DNA of 38,522 nucleotides from a virus: positions 1 to 38,522 of the IMG/VR virus record IMGVR_UViG_3300007345_000100; one strand, given 5' to 3'. This document shows positions 5,453 through 16,900 of the stretch, one piece after another. The notes under the pieces were generated by a model. It saw only the letters and a program-made list of their open reading frames with translations. It searched no databases and was not told the origin of the DNA. Position 1 is the stretch's first letter. The number at the start of each line of letters is the position of its first letter. The translations under genes and the position numbers were made by a program.

Positions 5453-7581
5453 TGTCTTACGATTCTTTCTTTTGTAATCCTACCTTGATAGCTAGCCATG
5501 ATGACATAGACCCCTGGAGATGGGAGATCGATTCGAGTGTCCTGTGTCTCCACCACCTTCTTGCCTGATGCATCGTAGATGGTAATCACTGTGCCTGTGG
5601 GTGCCTCTACGTTGATGATGTTTTCAGTAGGGTTTGGGAAGAAGTAAGTCATCTCCCTTACATCCGAGGTGATGGAAGACACCTGACCTGCACAGTATTC
5701 GTACTGACTGATGCACACCGCATCCCATCCCACCTCGCAGCAGTAGGGGTCAACCTCAATCACCCACGAGTAGCAGTAGTCGTTGGCCCAGTATGGCTCA
5801 CCTGGACCAGTGATGCATCCAGCGTCGTACAGACACTCTTCGTTGTTGGGTACGTTAGCGTACACGTTGTAGTTGGCAGCGTCAGGGTCCATACACCCAG
5901 GCATAGGCAACTCACAGCTTCCATTGTTGGTGTTGGCCATCGGGTCGTAGTTGATCGCCTCGGGAATGGTGCATCCGTAGATGAACTCAACGCAACTGTT
6001 GTTCTCTGTGTTGGCCAGCTCGTTGTAGTTGAACATGGTGGGGTCAGTACACCCAAACACAACTTCCTCGCACTCTGCTGGATCTGTGGCCGACTCGTTG
6101 TAGTTGTATGCTGTTGGGTCTTGACAACCCACCACCTCAAGCTCGTCACACACCCCGTCGCCATCGGCGTCGTTGATACACTCGTTGTCGCATCCGTAGT
6201 GCTCGATCGGGAAGGTGCAGTCACCGTCTACGTTTGCCTCGGGGTCGTAGTTGCAGGCGAAGCTAAGCGTGCAGCCCTCGATACCAGCCTCGCAGAAGTC
6301 TCCGCATACAGGCACGCCGTCGTACTTAAATGGGAACTTCTTGATGGCATCGGACCACGGGTTGGTCCCGCCCTCCATGAACACACCGCTTGGCCCGTCG
6401 AAGTAGAACCCGCATTGGGATGCGGTTGTCTCTGCGTTACCCTGCGTAAAGAACATGACCCTGACTGCTTCTCCAGAGTACAGAGGGATCTGAATCTCTT
6501 TCTCAAACTCGTCGCTAGGGTACATGGTAAACGGACCCCAGATCTCGTCGCCCTGCTGCACTCCAACCCAGCTACCGAACCAACCATCTCCTGCTCCGTC
6601 CGTAAGTGTCAGAGTAAAGTCACAGTTGTCTTCTGTCTCCAGTGTATTGGCATCCTCATTGAAGTTAATTGCTTGAGGATCAGTGCATCCCAGTATCACC
6701 TCTGTCTGACAGCTGCCGTCATCGATCACGGCACTGGGATCGTACTCTGTAAACCACGAGTCGGTGCATCCCTGAGGGATGGGCGGGAAGCATGGGTCGA
6801 TCACGATAGTATCACTTGATGCTACTTCGTACTGCGTAGTATCACCCACGTAGTACAGCGTCTCTCCACACAGGTTGGAAACAAGCAGGTTCCCATCTAC
6901 TCCTCCATAGCAGCTGCCGCACATACCATCTCCGAAGCTGTCGTACACGTCCACCCTGAACTCCGAACCAACAGGTAGGCACACAGCCTCTACAACGGGA
7001 GCGCCTACAATAGAATAGCCTGACCCCTCAGCAACCACTTCACCGTCTGGGACTGTGACTAGATCCCAGCTGATCTCAGCTGCATAAGTGTCAGGCGTAA
7101 CTGTTACAAGGATGTTGTTGTATCCTTCTTCGCATTGTACGGGAGGGAAGTCGCAAGGTGCAGGAGCGTTGGCCCAGGGGTGATAGTTGATAGCACCCGC
7201 TTGCATACATCCAAAGATGGGTGGTGGACAGGCAAGAACCTCGAAGGGGACGGTCATCTCTGACGCACTGAAGTCATACACCGTGGTGTCTAACTCACAG
7301 GTGTTGATCGAAAACCAGCCCTCCCCGAAGCCACAGCAGATGCCATCGCCAAAAGAATCGTAGATGGTAAAGGTGTACTCACCAAGAGGCAGTGGAAGGA
7401 ACGCCTCGACATACGGATACTCTCCCTGCAAAGGCGCTGAACCTGCAACGATGGCGTCGCTTGAGTCTCTAATAAGCCACGTCGTTTCTTCCCCGTATGC
7501 GTCCCCTTGGATGGAGATGGACACCCAGCCCTCCTGTGCTGTTGCAAACAGAGGGAGTAAAAGAAGAGGTAGGAATCTCAT
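5449..7581 (-). CDS. large secreted surface protein with T9SS C-terminal sorting domain
   Basis: The start is taken at the ATG that overlaps the amidase stop as ATGA, which directly opens a signal peptide (MRFLPLLLLPLFATA, then QEG); the frame stays open further upstream but lacks a signal at its end. The 710-residue product contains beta-rich modules with Y-D-S-F-G-D-G-x-C motifs (two copies) and a related D-G-A-G-D-G-W, eight GC-x-x-P/x-A-x-N-Y modules spread through it, and a calcium-binding-like DADGDGVCDE. It ends in a type A T9SS sorting domain (about 635-710: FFPNPTENIINVE, TIYDASGKKV, ITKERIVRQ). Such domains direct export across the outer membrane by the Bacteroidota type IX system. 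In flavobacteria these architectures are cell-surface adhesins or structural proteins. Here the gene is embedded between the phage amidase and a predicted outer-membrane protein. Many Cys suggest disulfides or metal sites. Its job in infection is unknown. Confidence 0.85.
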   Translation of the reverse strand: MRFLPLLLLPLFATAQEGWVSISIQGDAYGEETTWLIRDSSDAIVAGSAPLQGEYPYVEAFLPLPLGEYTFTIYDSFGDGICCGFGEGWFSINTCELDTTVYDFSASEMTVPFEVLACPPPIFGCMQAGAINYHPWANAPAPCDFPPVQCEEGYNNILVTVTPDTYAAEISWDLVTVPDGEVVAEGSGYSIVGAPVVEAVCLPVGSEFRVDVYDSFGDGMCGSCYGGVDGNLLVSNLCGETLYYVGDTTQYEVASSDTIVIDPCFPPIPQGCTDSWFTEYDPSAVIDDGSCQTEVILGCTDPQAINFNEDANTLETEDNCDFTLTLTDGAGDGWFGSWVGVQQGDEIWGPFTMYPSDEFEKEIQIPLYSGEAVRVMFFTQGNAETTASQCGFYFDGPSGVFMEGGTNPWSDAIKKFPFKYDGVPVCGDFCEAGIEGCTLSFACNYDPEANVDGDCTFPIEHYGCDNECINDADGDGVCDELEVVGCQDPTAYNYNESATDPAECEEVVFGCTDPTMFNYNELANTENNSCVEFIYGCTIPEAINYDPMANTNNGSCELPMPGCMDPDAANYNVYANVPNNEECLYDAGCITGPGEPYWANDYCYSWVIEVDPYCCEVGWDAVCISQYEYCAGQVSSITSDVREMTYFFPNPTENIINVEAPTGTVITIYDASGKKVVETQDTRIDLPSPGVYVIMASYQGRITKERIVRQ

Positions 7582-7997
7582 GAGTCGAGGTGTGAAAACT
7601 TCTCTTGAACGACGAAGCTTGGACAAGCCTTGTTCGAGTATTCATTGTGTCCGTGGATGGAGATGTCTTTCCCAAAAAGACATCTCACACCGTTTACGAT
7701 TTCTTCAAAGGCGCAAGCCTGATCCTCCGACATCGTGTCTTTGGGAAGCATACCCTCATCGCATCCTCCGATGTAGCATACGCCCACTGTTGTTTTGTTG
7801 TGGCCTTTGACGTGAGCACCCGCCTTGTCGATAGGTCGGCCCAACTCCACACTGCCATCAAGTCTGATGACGTAGTGGTATCCAATGTCAGCCCAACCGT
7901 TTCCGTTGACGTGCCAATCACGGATCGTTTCTACGCTGTAGTCTTTGCCCTCGGGTGTAGCCGAGCAGTGCAATACAATTCTGTCAATGTTTCTCAT
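7578..7997 (-). CDS. endolysin: T7 lysozyme-like N-acetylmuramoyl-L-alanine amidase
   Basis: This 139-residue protein is a compact amidase_2 (PGRP-fold) enzyme that cuts the bond between muramic acid and L-alanine. The zinc ligands are H10 in IVLHCSAT, H117 in HGHNEY and C125 in KACPSF. Y40 (IGYHYVI) and K123 match the catalytic Tyr and Lys of T7 lysozyme, and length and motif order match that family. There is no signal peptide, so release needs the holin. The start overlaps the giant virion protein gene by ATGA and the stop overlaps the T9SS cargo gene the same way. T7 lysozyme also inhibits its RNA polymerase, but no phage polymerase is seen here to suggest that second role. Confidence 0.92.
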   Translation of the reverse strand: MRNIDRIVLHCSATPEGKDYSVETIRDWHVNGNGWADIGYHYVIRLDGSVELGRPIDKAGAHVKGHNKTTVGVCYIGGCDEGMLPKDTMSEDQACAFEEIVNGVRCLFGKDISIHGHNEYSNKACPSFVVQEKFSHLDS

Positions 7998-10900
7998 GGT
8001 GTAGCAAATGCTTTTTCTGTTAGAATAGATTCGAGACCTGCCTCAGATTTAATGCCTAAGTAAAAGAAAGCAAAATTAAAGTATGCGTTGTACTCTTCCT
8101 CGGTCATCTCCCTCTCTTTGGCCTTGAGAACAGAGGCGATTTTCTTAGAGCTTTCTTTGGACAATCTACGCATCTCGTTCGCATGCTGACTGTATTGTTC
8201 AGGCATGATGTTTTGCAACAGCTTCTCAGCTACAGCGGGCTTCAAAGCAGACTTGAACTTTGAGACGCTGATGTTTTTGTCTAGCGTTGTCAAGTCGCTT
8301 TCTGCTTGCATCTTCAAGATACGCATGAGCTTGTCAACACCTATGTCTTCGCCAGCTTCAAGGTAAGCTTGAAGCTCTGGGTCGTCACTGAAAGCTTGTG
8401 TCACAAACTCGTATGCCGCAGCCTCTTCCTCACTGGTCAGCGATCTATTCATAGGCATGTCGTCCATAGCCTTGGCAAAGTAGTCCAACTCTTTGACACC
8501 CAAGCCCACAAGGTTAGCTCCGTGTAGTGTTGCCCTCAAGACCGTGCTGATCTGCATGTGCTCTTGATCTTCAGGTCTCACAAACCTTTCGCTTCCTGAG
8601 TTGGTCGTATACGACTTACCATCTCTCTTCAGTCGATCAATTGATGTCGTGATGTCTCTGAACTTTTGTCCCGCTGGCCCTGTCAACCCAAGCAAAGTGT
8701 ACAAAGCTCTAGCCCCTGGCTCTTTTTCATTCTTTGCCATGTCCGCATAGCTGTCTCCATAAGTTGGGACAGCACCACCATACTTTTTGAACAAGGCAAA
8801 CTTGTCTTCTTTTTCGAGTCCAGGGATGTCGTAGTCCGCTTCGTTGAAGAACAAGTGGTAGTTAAAGGCATCTCGAACATTGTCGTCAACCATACCTATA
8901 GATGGAACGGGAAGAGCATCAACCGCAGCACTCACACCAGACTCTTTCAACATTTGAACTGCATCAAACTCCTTCTCTTCGTCATCATCATCACCCATCG
9001 CTTGTTTGACAATCTCGTTGAAGAGTGCCATCGTCATTTTAGATGCGATGTGGAAGGCAAACAAGGACGACATGGTTGCAGCAAAACCTCTGAGTCCATC
9101 CTTTCTTGCTTGTGCATCTACACCCATAAGAAGTCTTCCCACATCCGATGTCAACGACCTCTTTGTGTTGATCGCAAAACTTTGATACGGGAAGAACGCT
9201 TGCATCAAGCTTCGACCAGCACCACCATCTCTTTTGTAAATGGCTGCTGCCATTCGAGCACTTGAAGTGTTCTGATCTTTTTCAAGCATGTTGTCGGCAT
9301 ACGCCAAGGCTTCTGCATTGGGATTGGCTGCTTCGTTCGTCCAATCAATATCAGATGCGCTCGTCACAACACCCTGTTCAATTAAGAAGTCAGCGTAGTA
9401 AGCAAAGAAAGAAGCAACAGCAACCGCCTTATCCGTTGTAGTCAAAGCCCACAAAGACTTGTTTGTGAACGTGTCTCTCAACCGTCGCATTCTAGACCTG
9501 TCAAAGTTTGTGTTGCCTTGGAACGGGTCGATGTTTCCTGCACGGTAGTCTCTCAAAAATGCTGCACTTCTTTTGAGCAACTCGAACTTGTCTCCAGGAA
9601 GCTTAACAGTAGGATCGCTCAAGACCTTACGCTTGCCCTCAATATCTGTCCCGACAAATGTCAATGCAAGGATGCTTGCGGACTCTTGCATGAAATACAT
9701 CATGGAGCTGATGCTCCGCATATTCATGAATGTCGCCAAGCCGACGGTGCCCTGTTTGACAACCTGAACAAAAATCGATCCGAATGCACCAACAACCGCC
9801 GCAGCACGCAAGGATTCGATGGGGTTCAACAATGCCTTACCGCCAACACGAACACGACTGCGGAAGATAAACGGTTCGCTTTGTGTTTCAACCTGCAAGA
9901 AATCCCTGACGTATTGCTTGAGCTGACCACCAGCTTCGTCTTTTACCAAGTTGCCAAACGCTTCCGTTCCAAACGCATACTCCATCGCAAGGATGTCCCC
10001 CAAAGCTGTAGTAATCAACGCATTCTCCCTCAGGGTGTTGTGGTTGATGTCGATGAAATTCAATCCCAAGATTGCTTCACCACCCACAGCCCTTTGCTCT
10101 CTCTCGAAAGTTGCACCAGGAGTTTTCTGTACCCCACCTTTTGATGAGGCTTGCATCCTGCTAACCAATGCATTGCGCAAGGCCATGACAGATTCTACAT
10201 CCTCATCTTTTGAAGTTTTTCTAACCTGGAATGGCGTGTAGTTGTCGAGGACGCCAAGCTCTTTCCCAAGAAATCTTTCTGCAAAGATTTCCAAGTCGGG
10301 CCTAGCTCGTTCGTGCAGATCGACCATAAAGTCCACCATCTCTACAACCTCAGGGCGCCCTGTCTGCACACGGTTTTGCAACGCCTCTAGCGTTGCTTCT
10401 CCTGTAAACAAGAAGTCAAAAGCTTCTTTGAACTGGTCGATCGTTTCTTGAACAGCACTTTCATTTTGCTCTATGTCCTCGATTGTAGCTTGCATAGAAT
10501 CACGCAAGGCTTTATACCATGCCGCTTGCTTTTCTGCAAGACGCTGCTCAAAATCCTCTTGCGTCCTAGAGGCAGCACGAGCCTCTTCAACAAACTCTTT
10601 TGGCATCTGACGAGACATGCTGTATATCTGCGACAGTGCTTGACTTAGCTTCGACGTAATGTCTGTTTTGCCCTTGAGAGAAAACTTCTTGTTGATCTCG
10701 TCAATCTTCTCTTGCAGTGCGTTGGCAGTTTCCAAGTGCCTTTGTTCAAAAGCATTGATAGCCATGATCACGTCTTGCAATCCGATCGCCACCTTGATTC
10801 GAGCAATGTCTCTGTTGCTCACACGGAAAAGATTCCTAAGCAGACTAGACAAGTTATCCAACACACCAAGAACGGCTGTTCGCTTTGACGAAATACCTCT

Positions 10901-13900
10901 TTCTGTCAGTTTCGTGATCTTATCGGCGTAATTGATGCGCCCCTTGGTGAGTGCAGCCAAGTATCCGAGTCCAAAAGTTCTGCCATTGACGAGGTAGTCA
11001 TTGAGCTTGTACTCGATCGCCAAGAGGTGGTGCTTCTCAAGCTTGTCTAATCTTTTACGAACTTTGTTAAAGACCTCGTCGTCTTCAATGTTGGCGTTTT
11101 GAGGCAAGCCCATGATCAAGCGGAACCCTGGGTCGGCAAGGATAGCCTCAGCATTGAAAAGCATCAGAGGCATAATGCCTTCGTCAATGATCAAAGATTT
11201 CTTTAGATCAACCAGTGCCTTCTCCTCTTTGGCCAACTCCAAGTAGATGGTCTCGAGATCGTCAACATTACGTGGGTCAAGACCCAGCTTTTCCGCCATC
11301 TTGTTGACTCTCTTCTGCGTGGCACTAAGCCTGCTCTCGAAGAACTTCTTTAAGATAGCTTCGTACTCCTCTTCAAAGGTGGTCTCTTCGCCCTTCAAAA
11401 GCTTACGCTCTACGGCTCTCTCGGCCTTAGCCCGTAGCTGCGCCTGTTGCTGCGCTTGCTCGATTGCTTTGAATGCATCGAGCTGCGCCTGCAATCCTTT
11501 GACCTCATTCAACTGAGTGGCATCGAACACAAGGTTGCCCTCCTCATCCTTGGCAAACCGTCCACGGCGCATGTTGTTGTTGACCGTGTTGAGCAAGTTC
11601 ATGAACGCCTCAAGCTCCTCCAAAGGAATCAAGGACGCCTTGATGCGGGACAAGGCTAATGCAAGATCAGCGTATGTCGTGAAGTCCCGTTGCTTTGACT
11701 TTCTCTTCAACGTGCTTTGGAACTGACGAATAGTCTGCAAGTTTTTGAGGTGCCTCTCCATAGCACCCCTGGCATCTTGCTCATCAAAGATGGCAGCCAA
11801 CTTATCCAGGTGCGCATCGATGTACTCTAACTCGTTGCCCTTCAACTTCTTAGCTGACGAACGAGACAGCTGAGACATGACCTTGAAAAACTCTGTCAGT
11901 TGCTTTACGGTGAACACCTTGGATGCGCCTTTGTCCTTGGCCATCCGATCTTTGATAAGCTTGCGTGCCTCACGGATAAACTGCTGCACCGTAGACACTT
12001 TGTTTTTCAAAGCGTCCAGCTCCTCTCTCAGTTTCTTTGCCTCGGTAGATAGCTTGTTCTTTTCTCTTCTAATCTTAGAGACAACCTTGCCTTGCTCCGT
12101 GCGCCCGACTCTTCGGCCCCGAGCAAACTGTACTGCCTTCTTGTATGTTTCCTCAGCGTCCTTTTTGCTCATGCCAGAATCCTCTAGCACCTTCAAGACT
12201 TCTTCTTTCTTGGGCTTGAACAGTCGTATCTGATCGGTCTTTTCAAGAACGAGCTTTTTCTTTTTGCCTCGACCCACCTGCTTGAGTGTAAAGCCTGGCT
12301 CAGTCATGATATCCGCCACAGTGCTTACGATGCCCTGACGTTTCGTGACAGACTCAACAGTGGTGTCTGCATCGGACAGAGACTCGATGCTGTTGCGGAT
12401 CAAATCAATCTGGCTCTCAGAGAACACACCCCCTACGTCGCCAGCAATCGTTTTGATCAGGGCTGGCTTGGACAGAGCTGCGATATCTGCGCCCGCCTTG
12501 GCCAGTTGCTGTACGATTTCTGTCGGCACGATGTCAACGACATTGAACAGCGAGGTAGGTGTACCTACAAACTTGCCCAGGATAGAGTGCTGATAGGTGT
12601 CGTGAGCGTCAGAGTCCTCTTGTATACCCGTAGGCTCCAACACGCCTACGATGTCACCCGTTTGGGCATCAATCTTTTCAAGGTATTCGTCTCTAAGCAG
12701 TCGATTGAAGACATCCTGCTTTGGCACGCCAAGCTCGTCGTGCAAGAACGTATGAAACTCAAGGGATGGCTTGACGCCCATGCCTTGGTGCAGCATGTTC
12801 TGCACAAATGTTTTGCGTGATGGGTGATCGACAACGTCTTTGCCTCGGCTGTTCAAAGCCTTGAGCACGCCCATCCACTTCTTTGTTTCTGTCTTGGTCT
12901 TCAGGAGAGAGTTTGTGATTTGCACAAACTCATCAAACGACCCCTCTACAATCTCGACGCCACCAAAGGTCTTGCCGATATTTCTTTTCATCCCAGCTTC
13001 GATCTCCTGGATCAACACCTTGGACGTACCCTTGGAGAAGTTGTGTGCCGACTTGGGTGAGCCAGACATCAGGAAGATGTAGTCAGCTCGACCAACCCTG
13101 TCATTCAATGTCTTGGGAGACAAGCCTGATGCCCACACCACATCGTTGTCTTGGTTTTGCTGGTCGGTACTAAATCCGATGCCTCCCAAAACCTGTGCTT
13201 CAACGCCCGTATCAGGGTTGCTGTACGTGCCTCTCTTCAACTGGTCAGCCATCCACACCCATACGACAGGGTTGCGATTGTTCTCAGCCTTGAAGTCAGA
13301 CAAGAGACTGGCAATGTCTACCGTGGGTTGGTTGGCCATGTAGGTTCCTGCCACATTGATGGCTTGCTTCTTGGCCTGGACTTGGGCGGGATCAACAGGA
13401 AGCCCCTCTTCAGTGACAGATTCTTGCGAGTCCAACCCTGGCTGCACACTGTTGCCGTCCTCATCTACTTGAGCTTCAAGTACCGCACCCTCCTCTTCGT
13501 CGATGGCTGTTGGGCCCTCTTGCAATCTTAAACCAGCTTCGATAATCGCTTCGGTGTCGGCTACAGCCTCACCCCTAGCCATCGCTTGGGTAGCGGCGTC
13601 GATGGCTGCGACAACGGCCTTGAGCTTTGGGTCTTTGAAAGAAGTGCCAAAGGTGCGAGACACAAACTCCTTGAGCCCTGAGATCAAGCCCGCCTTGAAA
13701 TCAATACTCAATGTGCCCGATGTAATCAACGACTTGATCTCTGTCAAGAGCTCGTCTGCCGCAGTATCGTTTTCCGCAACGATTTGCATCAGAAGCTTTC
13801 TCTGCATAGCAGGGTCTGCCTCAGCCAAAGCAAGGACTGATCGTTGCTCTTCAGGCAGGTATGCCGCAATGAATCTAGAGAACACATCGATGTTGGGAAT

Positions 13901-16900
13901 CAGACGTGCCAGCGTTGCAGCAAGACGTCTGGTGCCTGCCTTGGTATCCTCTTGATTTTCGTTCTGCAAGGTGGCCTGGTGGAACGCTTCGTGGTATGGC
14001 GTGTTGGCCTCTAGTGCAGGCAAGAACAAATGCACCTCGGCGCTTTGCACTGTCCCGTCGTCCTTTCTCTTGTACACCACATGCACACCTCTAGCAAAAC
14101 GCTCCCCTGTAGCTTTTTCATACGCTTTCGTGGTGCCGTGCAGAAACACCTTGCCACCTGTCCCAGCTTCAGTAACTGTAGCAATAATGTTCTTGATGTT
14201 TTGCAGTCCACGAATGATCTGCTCTCTATTTGAGAAGCGGGTGGTTACAATTTTACCTGAGGCGATGATTCTGTCGATGACAGAGCCAGCATTTTCTGAC
14301 GTCAGTTCAACACTATTGCCCCTACCAACCCTACCGTATTCAGTGATATCTGGGTCAGTAGAGCCCACCTCTCTGATGACAGCTTGCACCTCAGGATCTT
14401 CCAAAGCAATGTCTACAGAGTTTTCGTTCTGAGCATATTTGCTTTCGATTTCAAACTTCTTCTTGAAGCTTTCTTTAATCTGATTCTGAAGAAGGTTTAT
14501 TTGCGCCTCGTAAGTAGAGACCGCAGCTTTGTTATTAGCTGCTTTGGCTTGTGCAAGTAGACCTCTAAGCTTTTGAGCTTCTTTACGAGCCCCTGTAATG
14601 TCTTGATTGTGTCCGAAAATAGCTTCCGCATCTTCGTCGGAAACATTTGCAAGGAACGATAAGTCTCTTGCAGCCACTCTATGCTGTTCTTCTTGAACAT
14701 CAAGCATCTTTCTTTTAACCTCATCTCTTTCTTCTTTTGTTGTTGCGTTTTTGAACTGCTCACTGAGCTCTTCATATCTGTTTTGCAGACGTATCTGATC
14801 TTTCAAGCGGAACTTGCTGGCCACATACGACGGCGCTCGAACGATGCTAGTTTGTACGCCTCCTGCTGCGACACCCACCACGAAAGAGTCGGCTACCTGA
14901 GCCCACGATACAGACAACTGTGCCTTCTGTATCTCCTTTGCAGCGATGCTTTTTTCAAGACGGTCTTGCACTTCAGAGGCAATGCCTGGCGTCTCAATCT
15001 TTTTCTGAATGTCCTCGATCTCACGATCCAGTGCCAGCCTTTCCGCATAGTTCCGCAATCCCTGATCGGCAACAGAGACCAAGCCCTCCTCAATACCTTC
15101 CTCTAAGAACTTAAACGCTCTGTTCGTTGTGACTTTGTCAAAGACATTTTTTGCCTGCAACAAGACACCCTTTTCGGCGGGGACAGTACCCCACAAAAGA
15201 GCCTTACCGCCACGCCCTGCCAGTGGCTTGAGACCCACGGCTTTACGGATGGCGTCAGCGGAACCTAATTCCGCCTTCATAAACAGCTTTTCTGACAGGT
15301 ACTCTACGCCACCAGCCAACGTACCAAAGGCCAACTTTTCACCCGCAGTAAGATTTGAATTTTGGTTCAAATCTTCTATCGTAGAGCCTGCGCTACCTAG
15401 TGCAAAGCTGATGAGTGTGAGTTCAGTGGCACCTGTCGCCAACCCTGCGATCTGTAGACCAATCTGTGGGAGCGCCTCGGCCACCATGCTTGTAAACATG
15501 ACGCCCCGTGCATACTCGTCCCCAAAGTTTTGTCCGAAAACACCTCTTTGAATTTGCTCCAGCGTCAATCCCTTTTTAAGATTGTTGGCCTGTGACATGC
15601 CCGCTGAGAGCTCCCCGAAGGTAGGAGCTTGATCAGACTCTACACCTAAGATTCCTGCGTAAAACTCTTGAAAGGAAGGGACAGCAGTATCGCCAAAAAT
15701 ATTAAGCGCACTATCCTCTGGGGTGGCTTCTAATACCGCATCGACAAAATTAAGCGTGCCCGAAAACACCATACCAGCCGTCTTGAAAAGGTTAGGTGCG
15801 ATAAGATCCTCTTCCAACTGACGGCCTAAAAACTCTCCTGACGTTCTGTACGCTTGCAGAGCCATGTCGCTTTCCATAGCAACCTGATCCAAGGCTACTT
15901 GACCAATAAGCTCAGAAATGTTGTAAGCTCTACGCTCCAAGCCCAACACCTCATTCGCTTCGTTGTAGGTGTTGATGATGTCCGTGCGTCTGCTTGCCAA
16001 ATCTGCTTGCACTTCTTGGCGCTCCTCCTCTGTCACTGCGGTGTTGAAGCGATCGACGAAAGCATCAAGCTCTGTAATGGCTGCTTTCTTTCCGTCCTCT
16101 GCTTGCACGACCTCATTGCGTGCGTTCCAATACCCTGCAATCTGCTTGTACTTGTCCTCTGAAAACTCAATGTTTCGACGTTCGTAGTAGTCTGATGCCT
16201 TCTCAAACGTATTGATTTTTTCAGGCATGTTGGGCTGAATGGCAGTCAGCTCTTCGTCAGTTTGAGGGACGTAAGCAGAGTTGACGTTGCCCAGTTGACC
16301 CTCATAGAAGGGCACGCTCATACCCTCCTCATCTTCGACCTCGGGCAAGGCTTGAACCTGCTCGTTGGTGTACTTGCCGATACCAAACTCATTGTTGATG
16401 ATCGACGTCTTGAGGTTCTCTTTTGACGTAGAAAGCTCAGCACGATCTACGATCAAGCCAGCACTCAACATGACATCGTTGATATCCTCTGTAGTCACTG
16501 ATGTGCCTGTAAACAGAGGAGTGTCTTTGAGGGTGTCAAATATTTCTTTTGAAAAACCCTCCCTCTCCTGTGCGCTTAGGGCGTCGCCCAATACGCCTCT
16601 ACCCTGCAACCACTTCTGCGTCTCTTTGAAGACAAAGTATTCTCTTTGGTTGGCCTGATACTCAGATGGCGCTGAGCCCTCAGTACCGTATGCCTCAATA
16701 ACTGACTGAGTGTCAGTCTCATACAGCTCTTGTATGTCTTCTGGCGTGAACTCTCTGCCACGTCCTGTCTCTTCAGCGGACATGGTAGCCATCGCCTCGT
16801 AAGGATCTTTCGCCTCACCAAACAGCGATGAGAGATATCCAGACTTGTTTTCTTCAGCTTGCTTTCTGGCGCTTTCTAAGTCTTGCACGGGCTCGAAGCT

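Noticed and set aside
6121-6819. A 232-codon + strand frame inside the T9SS cargo gene
   Set aside because: It is antisense to a gene with clear signal peptide, repeats and CTD, and its product has no recognisable domain.
5449-7581. Host DNA contamination as the source of the T9SS gene
   Set aside because: ATGA overlaps with the phage amidase gene on one side and with the next gene on the other argue for a stable phage locus. Read-level data could still change this.
8666-9265. A 199-codon + strand frame, and similar frames such as 9518-10144, opposite the giant gene
   Set aside because: The giant - strand frame is continuous over 9.2 kb with recognisable motifs. These + frames are shadows without leaders or domains.
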